Positions 6,641-10,531 of a DNA stretch of 10,531 nucleotides are shown one piece after another (the first letter of the stretch is position 1; every line of letters begins with the position of its first letter). The stretch lies in the NCBI GenBank assembly GCA_017385345.1, contig JAFNRY010000202.1:1-10531 (forward strand), read 5' to 3'. The translations under genes were made by a program, and so were the position numbers. Under the pieces are notes generated by a model. It searched no databases. It was not told where the DNA came from and was given only the letters and a program-made list of their open reading frames with translations. Origin of the DNA: Kiritimatiellia bacterium (GTDB taxonomy: Bacteria; Verrucomicrobiota; Kiritimatiellia; RFP12; UBA1067).

Positions 6641-7461
6641 AGATATTCCGCGATTCAGGGAAGTTGCGCAAGTGGTGCGCCGAAAGAAAGGCGGCGGGCG
6701 CCAAGATAGCGCTTGTTCCGACGATGGGTTGCCTGCACGAAGGGCATTTGAGCCTTGTCCGCGAAGCGAAACGGAAAGGCGCGGACGAGATAGTCGTCAG
6801 CATTTTCGTCAATCCGGTGCAGTTCGGGCCGAACGAGGATTATGCGAAATATCCAAGAAGCGAGAAGAGCGATCTGGCAAAATGCAGAGCCGAGGGCGCG
6901 GGAGCGGTTTTCCTGCCGTCGCCGGAATTGATGTATGCGGCCGACCATTCCGTTTATGTCGACGAAACGCGTCTCTCGAAAGGATTGTGCGGAGCGCGCC
7001 GTCCGGGGCATTTTCGCGGAGTTTGCACCGTTGTCGCCAAGCTTTTCAATATCGTGCGCCCCGACTTCGCCGTTTTCGGCCGCAAGGATTGGCAGCAGGC
7101 TCAAATTGTCAAGCGTATGGTCCGCGATCTCGATTTCGGAATCGAAATCGTCACCGCCCCGATTGTCCGCGAATCCGGCGGGCTGGCCATGTCGTCGCGC
7201 AACGGGTATCTTTCGGACGAGGAGCGCGGCAAGGCTCTGGCGATAAACAAGGCGATCGCCGGCGTGCGATGCGGTATGCCGGCCGCGCAGGAGAAGAGGC
7301 GGGCGAGATCGGTTCTTGAAAAGGCCGGCTTGAAAGTGGATTATGTCGAGATGGTCGATTCCTCGACCCTCGAACCGGTCTCGAAGACCGGCAAGGGAAC
7401 TACGGTTCTCGTCGCCGCTTTCGCGGGCGCGACCCGGCTCATCGACAATAGACAACTGTAA
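6637..7461 (+). CDS. panC: pantothenate synthetase (pantoate-beta-alanine ligase)
   Basis: PanC condenses pantoate and beta-alanine with ATP to make pantothenate, the precursor of coenzyme A. The 274-residue protein carries the nucleotide-binding PTMGCLHEGH (residues 28-37), SIFVNPVQFGPNEDYAKYPR (55-74), CGARRPGHFRGVCTVVAKLF (118-137), FGRKDWQQ (147-154) and the KMSKS-like region IVRESGGLAMSSRN (176-189). The length is close to the usual 280. An in-frame codon upstream would give a longer reading, but the motif spacing and the ATGA overlap with nfo fix the start at 6637. AAGGAA at 6622-6627 is a good ribosome site. PanB and PanD are not in the window, and CoaB, two steps later, is encoded at 174 in a different transcript. 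Confidence 0.96.
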   Translation: MKIFRDSGKLRKWCAERKAAGAKIALVPTMGCLHEGHLSLVREAKRKGADEIVVSIFVNPVQFGPNEDYAKYPRSEKSDLAKCRAEGAGAVFLPSPELMYAADHSVYVDETRLSKGLCGARRPGHFRGVCTVVAKLFNIVRPDFAVFGRKDWQQAQIVKRMVRDLDFGIEIVTAPIVRESGGLAMSSRNGYLSDEERGKALAINKAIAGVRCGMPAAQEKRRARSVLEKAGLKVDYVEMVDSSTLEPVSKTGKGTTVLVAAFAGATRLIDNRQL

Positions 7462-7477
7462 ACCAACGGGAACGGAC

Positions 7478-7483
7478 AAGGAG
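7478..7483 (+). promoter_or_regulatory. strong ribosome binding site of hisB
   Basis: AAGGAG lies 6 nt ahead of the hisB ATG at 7490. It is the best Shine-Dalgarno match in the window and fixes the hisB start. The 28-bp panC-hisB gap holds no promoter, so hisB appears to be translated independently within the same transcript. Confidence 0.75.
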
Positions 7484-7489
7484 AACACC

Positions 7490-8074
7490 ATGTCAAAGGT
7501 AAAAGTCGAACGGAATACGGCAGAGACGGAAATCGTCGTTTCGCTCAATCTTGCCGGTTCGGGCAAGGGCGAGATAAACACCGGCATAGGATTCTTCGAC
7601 CATATGCTCGAGTTGTTCAGGAAGCATTCGCTTGTGGATTTGTCGATTTCTGCGAAGGGCGATCTCGACGTCGATTACCATCACACGGTGGAAGATACTG
7701 GGCTCGTTCTCGGCAAGGCGATAGACCGGGCTCTCGGCGAAAGATGCGGCATAACGCGCTACGGATTCGCGTCCATTCCCATGGATGAGGCTCTCTGCGA
7801 GGCGTCGATAGACCTCGGCGGAAGGCCCTTCCTGACGATGCAATGCTCGGCGAAACACGAAAAGATACGCGATTTCGAAGTGAAACTTGTCGAGGAGTTC
7901 TTCCGCGCTCTGTCAGTCGAGGGCCGCATGAACATCCATCTGCGCCAGATAGCTGGCGACGAGCCGCACCATATATGCGAAGGTTTTTTCAAGGCGTTCG
8001 CCAGAGCCCTGCGTCAGGCGGTTTCGCCCGATCCTCGCGAAAGTGGAGTCCCTTCGTCGAAAGGTGTGATATGA
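7490..8074 (+). CDS. hisB: imidazoleglycerol-phosphate dehydratase
   Basis: HisB removes water from imidazole-glycerol phosphate to give imidazole-acetol phosphate in histidine synthesis, using manganese. This is the monofunctional 194-residue form without the N-terminal histidinol phosphatase of enteric HisB. Family signatures include the N-terminal RNTAETEI, GFFDHMLELF (residues 34-43), DVDYHHTVEDTGLVLG (60-75), PMDEALCEASIDLGGRP (97-113), DEPHHICEGFFKAFARAL (157-174) and the C-terminal PSSKG (188-192). The paired His64-His65 and His160-His161 supply metal ligands. The end overlaps hisA by ATGA, so the two dehydratase and isomerase genes are coupled. No hisH lies between them, although hisB-hisH-hisA is a common order. 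Confidence 0.96.
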   Translation: MSKVKVERNTAETEIVVSLNLAGSGKGEINTGIGFFDHMLELFRKHSLVDLSISAKGDLDVDYHHTVEDTGLVLGKAIDRALGERCGITRYGFASIPMDEALCEASIDLGGRPFLTMQCSAKHEKIRDFEVKLVEEFFRALSVEGRMNIHLRQIAGDEPHHICEGFFKAFARALRQAVSPDPRESGVPSSKGVI

Positions 8075-8799
8075 TCGTAATACCTGCAATAGATTTGAAG
8101 TCAGGCAAATGCGTCCGTCTGAGACAGGGACGCGCCGACGAAGCGACGGTGTACGGCGACGATCCGGCGGCTCAGGCCGCGGATTGGGCCGCGCAGGGCG
8201 CCGTCGAGCTGCATGTAGTCGATCTCGACGGGGCTTTCGAGGGTGCGCCCCGCCATTTGGAGGTGATAGCTTCGATAGTGAAGGCTTTCGGCGGAGTCGT
8301 CGAGGTCGGCGGCGGAATAAGGACCGCCGCCGACCTGTCGGCCGTGTTCGACGCTGGCGTGTCGCGGGCGATTCTTGGTTCGGCGGCCCTTGAGGATCCG
8401 GAATTCCTTTCTTCCGCCCTCGAACAGTATGGCGACAGGATCGCCGTCGGGATAGATGCGCGGGACGGCCTTGTCCAGACCAAAGGCTGGGTCGAGACGA
8501 CCCGTGTGAAAGCCGTCGATCTCGGAAGGGCGGTTTCCGACATGGGCGTCAAGACGGTAATCTACACCGATACTGCGACGGACGGGATGCTGTCCGGTCC
8601 CAATCTTTCGCAGATGGAGTCTATATGCGACGCCGCGCCGGGATGCCAGATTACGGCGTCCGGCGGGGTGAGCAGCGCGGCCGACATAGAGAATCTTAAA
8701 AAACTGGGGCGCGCAAACCTGCGCGCCGCCATAGTAGGGAAAGCTCTCTACGACGGTCGCGCCAGCCTAGGTAATCTGGCGGCGGCCGCCGCGGAATAG
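8071..8799 (+). CDS. hisA: phosphoribosylformimino-5-aminoimidazole carboxamide ribotide (ProFAR) isomerase
   Basis: HisA catalyses the Amadori rearrangement of ProFAR to PRFAR, the step ahead of HisH/HisF in histidine synthesis. The 242-residue TIM barrel starts MIVIPAIDLKSGKCVRLRQG, with catalytic Asp8. It then shows VVDLDGAF (49-56), VEVGGGIR (77-84), AVGIDARDG (125-133), YTDTATDGMLSGPN (165-178, with the second catalytic Asp at 167), ITASGGVSSAADI (194-206) and a phosphate-binding IVGKALYDG (221-229). The start is set by the ATGA overlap with hisB. A longer in-frame reading upstream runs through hisB and lacks HisA similarity. It is the last gene of the operon. Only 7 bp separate its stop from that of the convergent gdhA. 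Confidence 0.96.
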   Translation: MIVIPAIDLKSGKCVRLRQGRADEATVYGDDPAAQAADWAAQGAVELHVVDLDGAFEGAPRHLEVIASIVKAFGGVVEVGGGIRTAADLSAVFDAGVSRAILGSAALEDPEFLSSALEQYGDRIAVGIDARDGLVQTKGWVETTRVKAVDLGRAVSDMGVKTVIYTDTATDGMLSGPNLSQMESICDAAPGCQITASGGVSSAADIENLKKLGRANLRAAIVGKALYDGRASLGNLAAAAAE

Positions 8800-8806
8800 G
8801 GCGCGT

Positions 8807-10180
8807 TCAACACACGCCCTGGGCCACCATCGCGTCGGCCACTTTCACGAATCCGGCGATGTTCGCGCCGGCCACGTAGTTGCCTTTCGCGCCGTATTTG
8901 GCGGCCGCCTCCCATGCATTGTCGTGGATCGACTGCATTATGCCCTTGAGTTTGGAATCGACTTCTTCGCGGCTCCAGCTCAGACGGCCGGAGTTCTGCG
9001 ACATTTCAAGGCCGGACGTGGCGACGCCGCCGGCGTTCGAAGCTTTGCCGGGCGAGTACATGATCTTCGCCTTGACGAACGCCGCTATCGCATCGGGTGT
9101 GGATGGCATGTTCGCGCCTTCCGCGACCAGCCGGCATCCGTGCTTGAGCAGATATTCGGCGTCCTTGCCGTCCAGTTCGTTCTGCCTCGCGCAGGGGAAC
9201 GCCGCGTCGATCTTGTCCGCGAGTCTCCAGCTGTTGGCTTTGGCGAAGAACTTTACCGCCTTCGTCTTCTTTGCGAACTCGGCGAGTTCGCCGCGCCTGA
9301 CGTTCTTGAGTTCCATGATGTCGGCGAGCATCTTCGGCGTGATGCCTTCCGGCGCCAGAATCGCGCCTGAACGGTCGGAAAGAGTAAGGACTTTCGCGCC
9401 GAGCTGCATCAGTTTTTCGGCCGCGAAGCTCGCGACGTTGCCGCTTCCCGAAATCGCGCACTTCATGCCTTCGAGCGTTTCGCCGCGCTTTGCAAGCATG
9501 TTCTGCGCGAAATACACGTCGCCGTAGCCCGTCGCTTCGGGGCGGACGAGCGATCCGCCGTAGCTGAGCCCCTTGCCGGTCAAAACCCCCGTCCATTCGT
9601 TGGCCAGACGCTTGTACTGTCCGAACAGATAGCCGATTTCGCGGCCGCCGACGTTCATGTCCCCGGCCGGTACGTCCGTGTCCGGTCCGATATGCCGGTA
9701 GAGCTCGGTCATGAAGCTTTGGCAGAATCGCATGACTTCCGCATCGCTGCACCTCTTCCCCGGCGTGTGCGGCGAAACTTTCGGGTTGAAGTCGCTGCCT
9801 CCTTTGCCGCCTCCCATCGGAAGGGTGGTGAGCGAATTCTTGAACACCTGCTCGAAAGCGAGGAACTTGAGAACTCCGAGGTTGACGGTCGGATCGAAAC
9901 GCAGTCCGCCTTTGTAGGGTCCGATAGCTGAATTCATCTGGATCCTGTAACCGCGGTTCACGCGCACTATTCCCTTATCGTCCACCCATGGTACGCGGAA
10001 TATGATCACGCGCTCCGGCTCGACCATTCGTTCGAGTATGGCGTTCTTTTCGTATTGCGGGTTCGCCTTCAGCACCGGTCCGAGAGTGGAGAGAACCTCG
10101 TCCACCGCCTGTATGAACTCGGGCTCGTTTGCATTTTTGGCCTTGACCTCGTCAAGGACTTTTTGTGCATATTTGTCCAT
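8807..10180 (-). CDS. gdhA: glutamate dehydrogenase, hexameric family (probably NADP-specific)
   Basis: GdhA reversibly makes glutamate from 2-oxoglutarate and ammonium. The 457-residue protein shows PERVIIFRVPWVDDKG (55-70), SAIGPYKGGLRFDPTVN (84-100, with substrate Lys90), LTTLPMGGGKGGSDF (117-131, catalytic Lys126), DVPAGDMNVGGREIGYLFGQ (169-188, Asp173), the nucleotide-binding ISGSGNVA (243-250), LVAEGAN (351-357) and SNAGGVATSGLEMSQNS (381-397). These place it with the approximately 450-residue bacterial small GDHs. Residues 135-144 contain about eight extra residues where relatives read PKGKSD. Cofactor choice is an inference from subfamily. The 10180 start (MDKYAQKVLDEV) matches the family N terminus, with AAGGA about 13 nt upstream. 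An ATG at 10234 would add 18 unconserved residues and lies beside the terminator T tract. Confidence 0.96.
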   Translation of the reverse strand: MDKYAQKVLDEVKAKNANEPEFIQAVDEVLSTLGPVLKANPQYEKNAILERMVEPERVIIFRVPWVDDKGIVRVNRGYRIQMNSAIGPYKGGLRFDPTVNLGVLKFLAFEQVFKNSLTTLPMGGGKGGSDFNPKVSPHTPGKRCSDAEVMRFCQSFMTELYRHIGPDTDVPAGDMNVGGREIGYLFGQYKRLANEWTGVLTGKGLSYGGSLVRPEATGYGDVYFAQNMLAKRGETLEGMKCAISGSGNVASFAAEKLMQLGAKVLTLSDRSGAILAPEGITPKMLADIMELKNVRRGELAEFAKKTKAVKFFAKANSWRLADKIDAAFPCARQNELDGKDAEYLLKHGCRLVAEGANMPSTPDAIAAFVKAKIMYSPGKASNAGGVATSGLEMSQNSGRLSWSREEVDSKLKGIMQSIHDNAWEAAAKYGAKGNYVAGANIAGFVKVADAMVAQGVC

Positions 10181-10236
10181 GATTCGCTTCTTGTCCTTTC
10201 GTTGTTGAATCCCTTCAAGCACTTTTCGTGCCATGC

Positions 10237-10286
10237 AAGAAAACCGCGCATTTTCGCCAGTTGTTTACACTGGGTGAAATGCGCGG
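10237..10286 (-). terminator. intrinsic terminator after fucU
   Basis: On the minus strand a 17-bp stem (10286-10270 with 10260-10244, two mismatches, one G-U, 9-nt loop) is followed at once by TTTTCTT (10243-10237). This is a convincing rho-independent terminator for the fucU transcript. It lies about 55 nt ahead of the gdhA start, so it could also act as an attenuator in the gdhA leader. Confidence 0.65.
10264..10276. repeat. 13-bp direct repeat, copy 1 (upstream of gdhA)
   Basis: TTTACACTGGGTG matches copy 2 at 10296 in 11 of 13 positions; the two differences are adjacent. It overlaps the loop and one arm of the terminator hairpin. It could be part of a two-site operator for gdhA. Confidence 0.4.
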
Positions 10287-10295
10287 CGCCTGCGT

Positions 10296-10308
10296 TTTAC
10301 ATCGGGTG
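10296..10308. repeat. 13-bp direct repeat, copy 2 (upstream of gdhA)
   Basis: TTTACATCGGGTG lies 32 bp, about three helical turns, from copy 1, so both would face the same side of the DNA. It sits in the gap between the fucU stop and the terminator stem. Confidence 0.4.
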
Positions 10309-10320
10309 TATGATTCGGTG

Positions 10321-10531
10321 TTACGCTGGCATTGACGGCGTCACGCCTTTCTTGAGAATCACATTGCCGTATTTCGCGGTTTCCCCCGAAATGACGACGG
10401 CATAGGCTTTTTTCGCCCTTTCATAGAATGCGAAGCGCTCTACTCTTTCGATTTTACCGTCGTATTTCAGCGCTTTGCGATAGCGTTCTTCGACCGTAGG
10501 GTCGAGCGTATCGCCGGGAACGGCTGCCATC
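10321..10531 (-). CDS. fucU: L-fucose mutarotase FucU (3' part; start beyond the window)
   Basis: FucU (RbsD/FucU family) interconverts the alpha and beta anomers of L-fucose, speeding entry into fucose catabolism in the cytosol. Only the last 69-70 residues are present, about half of the approximately 140-residue E. coli protein. The match to the C-terminal half is close: MAAVPGDTLDPTVEERYRKAL, then RVERFAFYERAKKAYAV, then SGETAKYGNVILKKGVTP. The tyrosines in FYERA and KYGN belong to the conserved active-site region, while the catalytic His/Asp segment would be in the missing N-terminal half. The open frame continues off the right edge, so the Met at 10530 is internal. A terminator hairpin follows the stop. 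Whether other fucose genes lie upstream cannot be seen. Confidence 0.9.
   Translation of the reverse strand, partial: MAAVPGDTLDPTVEERYRKALKYDGKIERVERFAFYERAKKAYAVVISGETAKYGNVILKKGVTPSMPA

Noticed and set aside
7343..7489. A longer hisB start inside panC
   Set aside because: A strong AAGGAG at 7478-7483 and the family-typical N terminus place the start at 7490.
6655..7587. A 310-codon minus-strand open frame opposite panC and the start of hisB
   Set aside because: It has no recognisable motif or ribosome site, and the opposite strand carries conserved PanC signatures throughout.
10181..10320. A promoter for gdhA in the fucU-gdhA gap
   Set aside because: TTGCAT is present on the minus strand after the terminator but no acceptable -10 lies 16-18 bp from it, so I do not call a promoter even though one is expected nearby.
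1..10531. Mobile element, CRISPR array, prophage or defence system
   Set aside because: There are no transposase, integrase, phage, nuclease-toxin or Cas motifs, no regularly spaced repeats and no abrupt shift in base composition. tRNA-Leu has no adjacent integrase or visible attachment-site duplication.

Overview
The window is ordinary bacterial chromosome of roughly 55-60% G+C. It is densely packed with conserved single-copy housekeeping genes, and I see no phage, transposon, CRISPR or toxin/defence module. It opens on the end of an rRNA operon (5S rRNA). Sigma70-like promoters, encoded tRNA CCA, a GH97 glycosidase and an L-fucose mutarotase point to a Gram-negative glycan user. From memory of family resemblance I would guess a gut-type PVC lineage (Kiritimatiellota/Lentisphaerota-like), but the sequence itself does not prove this.

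Layout. (1) 14-128: 5S rRNA. (2) 174-2095, plus strand: three overlapping genes, stand-alone coaB (phosphopantothenate-cysteine ligase), a BioH-type alpha/beta hydrolase, and trmB (tRNA m7G46 methyltransferase). (3) 3689-2092, minus strand: tRNA-Leu(GAG), then a YgjP-type metallopeptidase starting 11 nt after the tRNA, then a HAD-fold protein of unknown function joined to it by an ATGA overlap. (4) 3690-3779: a compact divergent promoter region. (5) 3780-8799, plus strand: secreted GH97 alpha-glycosidase, nfo (endonuclease IV), panC, hisB and hisA. GH97/nfo, nfo/panC and hisB/hisA are each joined by ATGA overlaps, and panC/hisB are 28 bp apart. (6) 10180-8807, minus strand: gdhA. (7) 10531-10321, minus strand: the 3' half of fucU, entering from beyond the window and followed by a terminator hairpin.

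How the genes fit together. PanC makes pantothenate and CoaB works two steps later on the same route to coenzyme A. The BioH-like protein would release pimeloyl-ACP for biotin if its assignment is right. HisB and HisA are steps of histidine synthesis and GdhA fixes ammonium into glutamate. TrmB and tRNA-Leu serve translation, and Nfo repairs abasic DNA. The GH97 enzyme and FucU suggest use of galactosides and fucose from plant or host glycans.

I did not find a convincing undescribed system. The points most worth a second look are the uncharacterised HAD protein coupled to YgjP, the tRNA placed directly ahead of a coding sequence, an approximately 8-residue insertion in GdhA, a pair of 13-bp direct repeats ahead of gdhA, and the secreted glycosidase leading a housekeeping operon.
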